Source: JBHGAV01 sp041946685 (lineage in GTDB: Bacteria; Acidobacteriota; Terriglobia; Bryobacterales; Bryobacteraceae). Taken from it: a DNA stretch of 64,000 bases. A program made the position numbers and the translations under genes. Position 1 is the stretch's first letter. Each line of letters starts with the position of its first letter. Positions 54,093 to 62,387 of the stretch are shown here, in pieces. The notes beneath the pieces are model-generated. The model was given only the letters and a program-made list of their open reading frames with translations. It was not told the origin of the DNA and ran no database searches. Where the stretch lies: contig JBHGAV010000010.1 of assembly GCA_041946685.1 (NCBI GenBank), positions 1 through 64,000 of the forward strand, in the 5' to 3' direction.

Positions 54093-55249
54093 GCGTTCGT
54101 GTCGATCCCAGAGTTACCGGTCAACTGGCCCACTATGGAGGGGAAACGGCCGTCAAGTGCTTCAACTGCGGCAACTGCACCGCAGTCTGCTCGCTCACCA
54201 ACCAGGATGCCGTTTTCCCCCGCCGCTACATCCGGTACATCCAGCTCGGCCTCAAGGACAAGATGCTCGGCAGCCTCGACCCCTGGCTGTGCTACTACTG
54301 CGGGGACTGCTCGGATACCTGCCCCCGCGAGGCCCAGCCGGGCAAGCTCATGATGGCCAGCCGCCGCTGGCTGATCAGCATGTACGACTGGACCGGGCTG
54401 AGCCGCCTCATGTACGGCCAGGAACGATGGGAGGTGATCATGCTCCTGCTGGTCGCCCTCCTGGTGTTGGGATTGTTCACGGTCCCCGCCGATTTCGGTT
54501 TCCGGCTGCTCGCCTCACATCCCGAAGCGCGTGATAGCGTCAACCTCGGTTATTTCGCGCCGAAGGAGATCGTGCACTGGGGCGACCTGACGCTGGCCGC
54601 CCTTCTGGGAGGACTGCTCCTGAGCAATGCGGCGCGGATGTTCTGGTTTGTCCGGCGGCAGGGTCCGCCGCTTCGCTTCGGCGCGCTGATCAGCCAGATC
54701 GGAGAGTTTGTGGTTCAAGGACTGACGCAGAAACGCTGGCGCGAATGCGCGTCGGACTCCACCAAGCACTGGCTGCGCCATCTGTTGCTGGTCACCGCCT
54801 ACGGAACGATGTTCGCTCTTGTCGTCGTCTTTCTGAAGTGGTTTCAGGTGGAGGATACGTCGTTCCACTGGACGAGCCTGCTCGGCTACTATTCCACGCT
54901 GGTTCTGATGGGGGCCACGCTGTGGATCATACAGGATCGCAGGAAGAAGAAGGATCAGATCCACAAGTATAGCGACATGGCCGACTGGCTGTTTCCGATT
55001 CTGCTGTTCCTCACCAGCCTCTCCGGCATCCTGCTGCACCTGGCGCGGCTGGTCAACCTGGCGATGCCGACGTATTACTTTTACGTAATTCACCTGATGA
55101 TCGCGGTGCCCATGCTGGTGGTGGAAGTGCCCTTCGGCAAGTGGTCCCACCTGTTCTACCGGCCGCTGGCGCTGTACCTGCTGGGAGTTCAGAGCAAGAG
55201 CCGGGCCCGGGAGACGGCCGGCGTCAAGGCAACCCCGGTGGCGGCGTGA
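54089..55249 (+). CDS. HdrC-HdrE fusion membrane subunit (QmoC-like)
   Basis: 386 residues joining a soluble ferredoxin domain to a cytochrome b-like membrane domain. Cluster cysteines: C24/27/30/34 and C68/71/74/78. About six hydrophobic segments follow (roughly 115-140, 163-182, 228-250, 264-281, 299-318, 329-347), with histidines at 163, 227, 231, 317, 335 and 354 that could bind heme b and face the quinone, as in HdrE/NarI. This is the architecture of QmoC. Overlaps the winged-helix gene upstream and the maturation protease downstream by four bases each. Confidence 0.88.
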   Translation: MSVRVDPRVTGQLAHYGGETAVKCFNCGNCTAVCSLTNQDAVFPRRYIRYIQLGLKDKMLGSLDPWLCYYCGDCSDTCPREAQPGKLMMASRRWLISMYDWTGLSRLMYGQERWEVIMLLLVALLVLGLFTVPADFGFRLLASHPEARDSVNLGYFAPKEIVHWGDLTLAALLGGLLLSNAARMFWFVRRQGPPLRFGALISQIGEFVVQGLTQKRWRECASDSTKHWLRHLLLVTAYGTMFALVVVFLKWFQVEDTSFHWTSLLGYYSTLVLMGATLWIIQDRRKKKDQIHKYSDMADWLFPILLFLTSLSGILLHLARLVNLAMPTYYFYVIHLMIAVPMLVVEVPFGKWSHLFYRPLALYLLGVQSKSRARETAGVKATPVAA

Positions 55250-55752
55250 GCGGGACCAGCACACGTCGCACCGCCGTACTGGGTTTGGGCAACCCCGTGG
55301 TTGCCGACGATCGCGTGGGCTTGGCGGTGGCCGAGCGAATCCGGAGGTTGCTCGAGGAGTCCCCCATCAAGGACGTCGAGGTGCTGGAGAGCATGCGCGG
55401 CGGCTTTGAGCTGATCGACTTGCTGAGCGGTTTCGCTCATGCCGTGATCATCGACTGCCTGACGGTGCCCGATCCCACGCCGGGGCGCGTGCATCGCCTG
55501 GCTCTGGACAACGTCGCCGGCAGCGCCCGGCTGATCAACGCGCACGAGATCAGCATCTGGGAGGCGTTCGAACTGGCCAGGAAGATGGGCATCGACATGC
55601 CGGAGACCGTCGACATCTTCGCCATCGAGGGAGGAGACACCCTCACGATGACGGAGGAGATGACCCCGCTGGTGGCTGCGGCGGTCGAACCGCTGGCCCG
55701 CCAGATCCACACTGCGCTGGCGGCTGGGATGGGCGCTGCACCTCGATTTTAG
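55246..55752 (+). CDS. [NiFe]-hydrogenase maturation protease
   Basis: 168-residue endopeptidase of the HyaD/HycI/FrcD family that removes the C-terminal tail of the large subunit after nickel insertion. GLGNP at 13-17, acidic D21/D22, D70 and H100 correspond to the nickel-sensing residues. GTG start overlaps the membrane-subunit stop. Only one such gene lies in the window, although two large subunits have tails; whether it serves both is unknown. Confidence 0.9.
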   Translation: MSGTSTRRTAVLGLGNPVVADDRVGLAVAERIRRLLEESPIKDVEVLESMRGGFELIDLLSGFAHAVIIDCLTVPDPTPGRVHRLALDNVAGSARLINAHEISIWEAFELARKMGIDMPETVDIFAIEGGDTLTMTEEMTPLVAAAVEPLARQIHTALAAGMGAAPRF

Positions 55753-55758
55753 GTCCGT

Positions 55759-55778
55759 GCCCCAACTGCATCTGGGGC
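55759..55778 (+). terminator. Hairpin after the maturation protease
   Basis: GCCCCA-8-TGGGGC seven bases after the stop, without a following T run. May slow or end transcription of unit 1, or bind a protein. The right arm overlaps the first of the two direct repeats noted below. Confidence 0.35.
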
Positions 55779-55812
55779 AAATCGCCCAATCTTCCCGCAA
55801 CCTGGGGCGAAT
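55772..55812 (+). promoter_or_regulatory. Two 11-bp direct repeats 30 bp apart
   Basis: CTGGGGCAAAT (55772-55782) and CTGGGGCGAAT (55802-55812), one mismatch, exactly 30 bases (about three helical turns) apart and on the same face of the DNA. They lie 58-98 bases before the candidate sigma-54 site, the usual distance for enhancer-binding-protein sites. Confidence 0.45.
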
Positions 55813-55869
55813 GAAGCCGCAAGTCTATTAATTTCTACAAAAAGACCCGATTTTCCCAATATGGGTTAT

Positions 55870-55884
55870 TGGCCCCTAAAGTGC
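55870..55884 (+). promoter_or_regulatory. Candidate sigma-54 promoter of hydrogenase/Hdr unit 2
   Basis: TGGCCCCTAAAGTGC has the invariant GG (55871-55872) and GC (55883-55884) separated by ten bases, as sigma-54 promoters require. TGGC matches the -24 box and GTGC is close to TTGC of the -12 box. The start codon of hdrC is about 60 bases after the expected start of transcription. Prediction by eye. Confidence 0.45.
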
Positions 55885-55955
55885 GGGTGTAATCCATACA
55901 TCACAGCAGGCCTCGGGTTTTTGTCTAACTAGCGGTCATCACGGGAGTCATTATT

Positions 55956-56540
55956 GTGCTGGCACTCATCCGAAGGAAGATGAAGTTCCAGCGGGAAGCT
56001 GATCCGGTCTGGGCGGACGAGATCAGCAGGCAGCCTGGAATCGATCGAATCTGGTCCTGCATCCAGTGCGGCACCTGCTCGGGAACGTGTCCCCTCTCCA
56101 TCTACATGGATTTTACGCCAAGGCGCATTATCGCCCTGGTGCGCGAAGGATTCCGCAGCGACGCTCTGAGCAGCCAGACCATCTGGCTTTGCGCATCGTG
56201 CTATTCCTGCGCTTCTCATTGTCCTCAGGACGTCCACATAACCGACTTGATGTACAGCTTGAAGCGGGAAGCGATCAAGCATCGCATGTACCCGCGGCGT
56301 TTTCCGATTCCGGTGCTCGCGCGCGAGTTCTTCAACCTGGTGCGGCGGCACGGGCGCAACAGTGAGGTCTGGCTGGTTGTCAGAATGGCTCTGAAGTCCA
56401 ATCCGTTCGTGCTGCTGACGATGGCCAAGTACGGATTCGGACTGATGCGCACGGGCCGCATGAGCCTGCGGCAGGAGCGTATCCAGCGCACGCACGAACT
56501 CCAGAGCGAACTTGCCGCGCCGCAGGAGGTTTCGCGATGA
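55956..56540 (+). CDS. hdrC: HdrC-like iron-sulfur subunit
   Basis: 194-residue subunit carrying electrons between HdrA and HdrB. Two complete [4Fe-4S] motifs: C35/38/41/45 and C79/82/85/89. The C-terminal half is helical and basic, as in HdrC. GTG start at 55956 with GGGAG about 11 bases upstream. First gene of unit 2; overlaps hdrB by four bases. No membrane domain, unlike the unit-1 counterpart. Confidence 0.92.
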   Translation: MLALIRRKMKFQREADPVWADEISRQPGIDRIWSCIQCGTCSGTCPLSIYMDFTPRRIIALVREGFRSDALSSQTIWLCASCYSCASHCPQDVHITDLMYSLKREAIKHRMYPRRFPIPVLAREFFNLVRRHGRNSEVWLVVRMALKSNPFVLLTMAKYGFGLMRTGRMSLRQERIQRTHELQSELAAPQEVSR

Positions 56541-57457
56541 GCGCCAATGAGAACTGCCGGTCGAGATACGCCTACTTCCCCGGGTGCTCGCTGAGCGCCA
56601 CCGGGCTCGCCTACGACGAGAGCCTGAAGGTGCTGTTCCGGCTGCTGGGAGTGAAGCTGGATGAACTGGAAGACTGGAACTGCTGCGGCGCTACGTCCTA
56701 CATGTGCATTGACGAAGGCGCGGCGTTCCTGATGTCGGCACGGAACCTGTCCATCGCGCACAAGATGGGCGCCAGCGAGGTTCTGGCGCCGTGCAGCGCC
56801 TGCTACCTGGTGCTGCGTAAGACGCAGGACTACGTCGAGCATCACCCCGCGGTTGCCGAGAAGGTGAAACAGTCTCTGCGGCAGGCCGGGCTGGAGCCGA
56901 TGAATTCGGTGAAGGTCAGGCACCCGCTGGAGATGCTGTACAACGACGTGGGCGTGGAGCAGATCAAGTCCCTGTCCAAGCGCAAGTGGCGCGGCGGACG
57001 GATCGCCTGCTACTACGGGTGTCAGGCCGTGCGGCCATACGACGAGGTGGACCGGTCGCATAATCCGATGCGCATGGACGAGTTGATGAACGCCGTGGGC
57101 GCCCCGACGGTGGACTACTCGCTGAAGACCAAGTGCTGCGGCGGCTCGCTCACCGGGACGATGCATGAGGTCGGGTTGCGCCTCAACTACATCCTCCTCA
57201 AGGAAGCCGCCCGAAAGGGCGCCGAGGCGATCGTCACCATCTGCCCGCTCTGCCAGTTCAACCTGGACGTCTACCAGGCCGAGATCGCCAAGCAGAGCGG
57301 CGAACGCTTCGACATGCCGATTCTGTACTTCTCTCAGGTGCTCGGATGGGCGCTCGGGGGCGAGATGCGGCAACTGGGGCTGCAGCGCTCGCTTGCCGGC
57401 CAGAGCTTGATACGCCGGTGGTTCGCCGCCCACGAGGAGGTGGAAGCGTATGTCTGA
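56537..57457 (+). CDS. hdrB: HdrB-like subunit with two CCG domains
   Basis: 306 residues; in methanogens this subunit reduces the disulfide CoM-S-S-CoB at two unusual [4Fe-4S] clusters. Both CCG domains are complete: C17, C49-C50, C86, C89 and C158/C162, C200-C201, C236, C239. Its natural acceptor in a bacterium without CoM/CoB is unknown. Present only in unit 2. Overlaps hdrC and hdrA3 by four and eight bases. Confidence 0.93.
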   Translation: MSANENCRSRYAYFPGCSLSATGLAYDESLKVLFRLLGVKLDELEDWNCCGATSYMCIDEGAAFLMSARNLSIAHKMGASEVLAPCSACYLVLRKTQDYVEHHPAVAEKVKQSLRQAGLEPMNSVKVRHPLEMLYNDVGVEQIKSLSKRKWRGGRIACYYGCQAVRPYDEVDRSHNPMRMDELMNAVGAPTVDYSLKTKCCGGSLTGTMHEVGLRLNYILLKEAARKGAEAIVTICPLCQFNLDVYQAEIAKQSGERFDMPILYFSQVLGWALGGEMRQLGLQRSLAGQSLIRRWFAAHEEVEAYV

Positions 57458-59444
57458 GCGGAACGGCGCAGTTCGAATCGGAGTCTATGTCTGCCATTGC
57501 GGCAGCAACATCGCGGCTGTCGTGGACTGCAAGGACGTGGCCGACTACGGCCGCGGATTGCCGGGCGTCGCGATTTCGAGGGACTACAAGTATCTTTGTT
57601 CGGATCCGGGGCAGGAACTGATCCGGCAGGACATTCGAGAGCACAATCTGGACCGCATCGTGGTGGCGTCCTGCTCGCCGCACCTTCACGAGCACACGTT
57701 CCGCACGGCCGTCGAACAGGCCGGTCTGAACGCCTACTACCTGCACATGGTCAACATCCGCGAGCACAACTCGTGGGTGCACCAGGACCGGGCCAAAGCC
57801 ACCGACAAGGCTAAGGACATGGTCCGCGCGGCGGTGCGCCGCGTGGCGCGGCACCAGCCGCTCAAGAGGGGCAGCGTTCCGATCGATCCCGCCGTGCTCG
57901 TCGTCGGGGGGGGCATCGCCGGCATCCATGCCGCGCTGACGCTGGCCAACGCCGGAAAGAAGGTCTATCTGGTGGAGAAGCAGCCGTCCATCGGCGGCCA
58001 CATGGCGATGTTCGATAAGACCTTCCCGACGCTAGACTGCGCGGCCTGCATCCTGACCCCCAAGATGTCGTCGGTGAAGGCGCACAAGAACATCACGCTT
58101 TGGTCGAACGCCGAGGTCACCGAGGTGAGCGGCTACGTCGGGAACTTCGACATAAAGGTGACCCGCTGGCCGCGGTACATCGACGAGGACCTCTGTTCGG
58201 GCTGCCTGGAGTGCATCGATGCTTGCGTTTACAAGGACGCCAAGTTCCCGGACCAGTTCAACATGGGGCTGAGCAAGCGCAAGCCGATCTACATTCCCTT
58301 TCCGCAGGCGGTCCCCCAGGTTCCGGTGATCGATACGGAAACCTGTATCCAGTTCAAGAGCGGCAAGTGCAAGAAGAGCTGCCTGGCGGCCTGCGCCGAC
58401 CGCAAGGCCATCAACTTCCAGCAGAAGGAGACGGTGGAGCAGATACGCGTGGGGGCCATTGTCCTGGCAACCGGCTTCCAGGCGTTCGACGCCAATCAGG
58501 TGCCATACTACGGCTACGGCACGTACCCGAACGTGTACACGTCGCTCGAAATCGAGCGGCTGGTGAATGCTTCGGGCCCGACCAGCGGCCACGTCGTCCT
58601 GCGGGACGGGCGCAAGCCGAAGTCGATCGGGATCATTCACTGCGTCGGCTCACGCGATACGCAAACCAACCGCTGGTGCTCGCGGGTCTGCTGCATGTAC
58701 TCGCTGAAGCTGGCGCATCTGCTCAAGGAACACACCGGCGCGGAGGTGTTCAACTTCTACATCGACATGCGCACCCCCGGCAAGGGTTTCGAAGAGTTCT
58801 ATCAGAAGCTGCTGAACGAGGGTGTTCACTTCGTTCGCGGCCGCGTGGCGGAGGTCACGGACTGGGCCCTGGACCCCACCGAGGACAATAAGCTGGTCCT
58901 GCGAGTGGAAGATACTCTGCTGGGCACGGTGCGCCGGATTCCGGTGGACATGGTCGTTCTCTCCGTCGGCATTCAGCCGCAACCCGACGCCCCCGAAGTC
59001 CGGCGGATGTTCAACATCTCCTGCGCCAGCGAGGGCTTCTTCCTGGAGCGGCACCCCAAGCTGGCGCCGGTCAACACCTTCACCGACGGAATCTTCCTGG
59101 CCGGCTGCTGCCAGGGGCCGAAGGACATTCCCGACACGGTGGCGCAGGCCGGAGCGGCGGCCGCGGAGGCGCTGGCCCTTATCGATGCCGGGGAGGTGGA
59201 AACGGAACCCTACACGGCCTATGTGGTCGAAGAGGAGTGCTCGGGCTGCCGCACCTGCGTGCCCCTCTGCCCGTACGGCGCGATACAGTTCAACGCGGAG
59301 AAGAACCGGGCGTTCGTTCAGGAAGTGCTCTGCAAGGGCTGCGGCACATGCGTCGCGGCCTGTCCGTCGGGCTCGATCGGGCAGCACCTGTTTGAAGACG
59401 ACCAGATTTTCGACGAGATCGAGGGGGTGCTAGCCAATGCCTGA
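57450..59444 (+). CDS. hdrA: HdrA-like flavoprotein 3 (canonical)
   Basis: 664-residue electron-bifurcating flavoprotein with every cluster site intact. N-terminal cysteines C15/C17, C50, C75; FAD motif GGGIAG 153-158; C197/C200; inserted ferredoxins C249/252/255/259 and C299/307/311/315; C-terminal ferredoxins C597/600/603/607 and C628/631/634/638. In the family the FAD splits electron pairs between ferredoxin and HdrB. Overlaps hdrB and mvhD by eight bases each. Confidence 0.95.
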   Translation: MSERNGAVRIGVYVCHCGSNIAAVVDCKDVADYGRGLPGVAISRDYKYLCSDPGQELIRQDIREHNLDRIVVASCSPHLHEHTFRTAVEQAGLNAYYLHMVNIREHNSWVHQDRAKATDKAKDMVRAAVRRVARHQPLKRGSVPIDPAVLVVGGGIAGIHAALTLANAGKKVYLVEKQPSIGGHMAMFDKTFPTLDCAACILTPKMSSVKAHKNITLWSNAEVTEVSGYVGNFDIKVTRWPRYIDEDLCSGCLECIDACVYKDAKFPDQFNMGLSKRKPIYIPFPQAVPQVPVIDTETCIQFKSGKCKKSCLAACADRKAINFQQKETVEQIRVGAIVLATGFQAFDANQVPYYGYGTYPNVYTSLEIERLVNASGPTSGHVVLRDGRKPKSIGIIHCVGSRDTQTNRWCSRVCCMYSLKLAHLLKEHTGAEVFNFYIDMRTPGKGFEEFYQKLLNEGVHFVRGRVAEVTDWALDPTEDNKLVLRVEDTLLGTVRRIPVDMVVLSVGIQPQPDAPEVRRMFNISCASEGFFLERHPKLAPVNTFTDGIFLAGCCQGPKDIPDTVAQAGAAAAEALALIDAGEVETEPYTAYVVEEECSGCRTCVPLCPYGAIQFNAEKNRAFVQEVLCKGCGTCVAACPSGSIGQHLFEDDQIFDEIEGVLANA

Positions 59445-59901
59445 CCTGGTGAACATACAGACACAGTTCGAACCGAAGATCGTGGCTTTCTTCTGTAATT
59501 GGTGCACCTACCTGGCGGCCGACCTGGCGGGAACGTCGCGCCTGAAGTACGCTCCCAACACGCGTGTGATCCGCGTGATGTGCTCGGGCCGGGTGGACCC
59601 GCAGTTCGTCCTGGAAGCGTTCGCCAAGGGCGCCGACGGCGTGCTGATCGGCGGATGTCATCCCGGCGACTGCCACTACCAGGAGGGCAACTACAAAGCG
59701 CTGCGCCGCTTCCACCTTCTCAAGCGGATGGTCAGGGAAATGGGGATCGAGGAGGACCGTCTGCGGCTGGAGTGGATCTCGGCCGCAGAAGGGGATCGCG
59801 TGAAAGTGGTGATCAACGACATGGTGGAGAAGGTCCGCGCTTTGGGTCCGCTCAAGATCAAGCAGCCGGATGAAGCCGTGGCGGAGGAGGTGACCGCATG
59901 A
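59437..59901 (+). CDS. mvhD: MvhD-like iron-sulfur subunit 2
   Basis: 154 residues, same family as the gene at 49431. Cysteines C20/C23 (CNWC), C49 (MCSGR), C74 and C79 (GCHPGDCHY). Links the hydrogenase small subunit to HdrA. Stop overlaps mvhG (ATGA). Ends without the His/Gly-rich tail seen in unit 1. Confidence 0.93.
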   Translation: MPDLVNIQTQFEPKIVAFFCNWCTYLAADLAGTSRLKYAPNTRVIRVMCSGRVDPQFVLEAFAKGADGVLIGGCHPGDCHYQEGNYKALRRFHLLKRMVREMGIEEDRLRLEWISAAEGDRVKVVINDMVEKVRALGPLKIKQPDEAVAEEVTA

Positions 59902-60869
59902 GCGCCAAGCCGAAGGTCGCCTTCTATTGGTGCGCATCCTGCGGCGGCTGCGAGGAAGCCGTCGTGGACCTGGCCGAGGGGATACTCGACGTCGCAGCGG
60001 CGATCGAGATCGTGATGTGGCCCGTGGCCATGGACTTCAAGCGCAAGGACATCGAGGCCATGGAGGACGGCAGCATCGTGGCCACGTTCCTCAACGGGGC
60101 GATCCGCTCGACCGAGCAGGAAGAGATGGCGCGCTTGCTGCGGCGCAAGTCGCAGTTCATGATCGCCTTCGGGGCCTGCGCGCAGCTCGGAGGCATCCCC
60201 GGCCTGGCGAATCTGTGGGACCGCAAGAGTATCTTTCAGAGGGTCTATTCGGAAGTCGGCAGCATTGTCAATCCCGAGGGGGTTGTCCCCCAGGTGAACC
60301 ACGCGGACAACGGCCGCAAGCTCCACCTTCCGGCCTTCTATGACACCGTTAAGACCCTGGAGCAGGTGGTGGACGTGGACTACCTGGTCCCCGGCTGCCC
60401 GCCCACGCCCGACCTGCTGAAGCAGGCGGTGGACACCCTCCTCAGCGGCGAGCTCCCGCCCAAGGGCACGGTGCTGGCTCCGGACCGGGCGCTGTGCGAC
60501 GAGTGCCCGCGGAAGGAGACCAAGCCCGACAAGCTCTCCATTGCGGGATTCAAGCGGCCGCATCAGGTGTTGATCGACCAGGAGAAGTGCCTGCTGGCTC
60601 AGGGGCTGATGTGCATGGGCCCGGCTACCCGGGGAGGCTGCGGCACGCGCTGCATCCAGGGCAACATGCCCTGCACCGGCTGCTTCGGCCCGACGAGCCG
60701 GGTCAGGGATTTCGGCGCAAAGGCCATGTCCGGGTTGGCTTCCCTGCTGGAAGCCAAGGACGACGAGGGCATCATCGAAGCTTTGGGCTCGGTCCCGGAC
60801 CCGGTCGGCAGCTTCTATCGGTACAGCCTTCCGGCGTCCCTGCTGGTGAGAAAGAAGGTGGAGGCCTAA
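59898..60869 (+). CDS. mvhG: [NiFe]-hydrogenase small subunit 2 (MvhG-like)
   Basis: 323 residues with proximal-cluster cysteines C15/C18 (ASCGGC), C94 (GACAQLGG) and one in PGCPP near 162, plus later cysteine sets (CDECPRKE; CLLAQGLMCMG; GGCGTRC; CTGCFG). No signal peptide: a cytoplasmic enzyme. Paralogue of the gene at 49937. Precedes mvhA by four bases. Confidence 0.94.
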   Translation: MSAKPKVAFYWCASCGGCEEAVVDLAEGILDVAAAIEIVMWPVAMDFKRKDIEAMEDGSIVATFLNGAIRSTEQEEMARLLRRKSQFMIAFGACAQLGGIPGLANLWDRKSIFQRVYSEVGSIVNPEGVVPQVNHADNGRKLHLPAFYDTVKTLEQVVDVDYLVPGCPPTPDLLKQAVDTLLSGELPPKGTVLAPDRALCDECPRKETKPDKLSIAGFKRPHQVLIDQEKCLLAQGLMCMGPATRGGCGTRCIQGNMPCTGCFGPTSRVRDFGAKAMSGLASLLEAKDDEGIIEALGSVPDPVGSFYRYSLPASLLVRKKVEA

Positions 60870-60873
60870 TTCC

Positions 60874-62379
60874 ATGTCCACGACGACCGCAATGGAGCAC
60901 CGGATCACCATCGACCCCATCACGCGGCTGGAGGGGCATGGCAAGATCGACATCTTCCTCAACGACTCGGGCAGCGTGGAGCGAGCCTATTTCCAGGTGC
61001 CCGAACTGCGCGGCTTCGAGAAATTCGCCGAGGGCCGCCCGGTGGAGGACCTTCCGCAGATCACCTCCCGCATCTGTGGGGTGTGCCCTACCGCCCACCA
61101 TATGGCGGCCACCAAGGCGCTGGACGCCGTCTATCAAGTGGAGCCGACCCCGGCGGGGCGGAAGATCCGCGAGTTGGTCTATTCCACCTTCATGGTCGAA
61201 GACCATGCGCTGCACTTCTATGTCCTCGGCGGGCCGGACTTCGTCGTCGGCCCTACGGCCCCTGCCGCCGAGCGCAATATCCTCGGCGTGATCGGCAAGG
61301 TCGGCGTCGAGACCGGCAAGAAGGTGATCGAGATGCGCCGGAAACTGCGCAGCCTCGTATCGCTCGCGGCCGGCAAAGCAGGACATCCTGTGTTCGGCCT
61401 GCCCGGCGGCGTGGCCCGGCGAATCAGCGAGGAGGAGCGGAGCCAGTTCCGGCAGGTGGCGGCGGAAGCCGTCGAGTTCGCGCAGTTCACGCTGGGCCTG
61501 TTCGACTCCATCGTCCTCAAGAACTCAGGCTACGTGGACTTGATCCTGTCGGACCCCTATACCCATCACACCTACTACATGGGCATGGTGGACAAGAACA
61601 ACAAGGTCAACTTCTACGACGGCCAGCTTCGCGTGGTGTCACCCGAAGGCAAGGAAGCGGCCAAGTTCGATTCGACGAAGTACTTCGACTACGTAAGCGA
61701 GCGGGTCGAACCCTGGAGTTACATGAAGTTCTGCTACCTCAAGCAGCCGGGCTGGACGGGCTTCAACGACGGCCCGTCGAGCGGCGTTTACGGCGTCGCG
61801 CCGGCGGCACGCCTGAACGCTGCCGACGGCATGGCCACGCCGAAGGCGCAAGCCGCCTACGAGCAGTATTTCAGCGTGCTCGGCGGCAAGCCGGTGCACC
61901 ATACGCTGGCCAATCACTGGGCCCGGCTGGTGGAGATGCTCTACTCCGCCGAGCGGATGAAGCAACTGGCGGACGATCCGGAGGTGTCCAGTCCCGACAT
62001 CCGAAAACTGCCGACAGCCGTGCCGAAAGAAGGCATCGGCGTGGTCGAGGCACCCCGGGGAACGCTGGTGCATCACTATGTGACCGACGAGCGCGGGCTG
62101 GTGAAGAAGGCCAACCTGATCGTCGCGACGCAGAACAACGCCGCACGCATGTCGATGAGCGTGGAGAAGGCCGCCCGTGGGCACGTGACGCGCGAGACGC
62201 TTTCCGACGGCGTCCTGAACATGGTGGAGATGGCCTTCCGGGCCTATGATCCATGCCTTGGATGCGCGACCCACGCGCTGCCCGGAGACATGCCTCTTAT
62301 GGCGCGCGTCCGCAGTCGGGATGGAGAAGTGCTCTACTCCGTCCGGCGCGACCGGGGCGGTCTGGTCCGCCGGTCGTAA
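60874..62379 (+). CDS. mvhA: [NiFe]-hydrogenase large subunit 2 (MvhA-like)
   Basis: 501-residue catalytic subunit. Nickel ligands C68/C71 (RICGVCPTAH) and C461/C464 (DPCLGCATH) are present, and RLEGHG near 18-23 supplies the conserved Glu. A 34-residue tail after H467 would be cut during maturation. GGTGGAGG lies about 10 bases before the ATG. Last gene of unit 2; the convergent aminotransferase ends 8 bases later. Confidence 0.95.
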   Translation: MSTTTAMEHRITIDPITRLEGHGKIDIFLNDSGSVERAYFQVPELRGFEKFAEGRPVEDLPQITSRICGVCPTAHHMAATKALDAVYQVEPTPAGRKIRELVYSTFMVEDHALHFYVLGGPDFVVGPTAPAAERNILGVIGKVGVETGKKVIEMRRKLRSLVSLAAGKAGHPVFGLPGGVARRISEEERSQFRQVAAEAVEFAQFTLGLFDSIVLKNSGYVDLILSDPYTHHTYYMGMVDKNNKVNFYDGQLRVVSPEGKEAAKFDSTKYFDYVSERVEPWSYMKFCYLKQPGWTGFNDGPSSGVYGVAPAARLNAADGMATPKAQAAYEQYFSVLGGKPVHHTLANHWARLVEMLYSAERMKQLADDPEVSSPDIRKLPTAVPKEGIGVVEAPRGTLVHHYVTDERGLVKKANLIVATQNNAARMSMSVEKAARGHVTRETLSDGVLNMVEMAFRAYDPCLGCATHALPGDMPLMARVRSRDGEVLYSVRRDRGGLVRRS

Positions 62380-62387
62380 CGCGGCCC

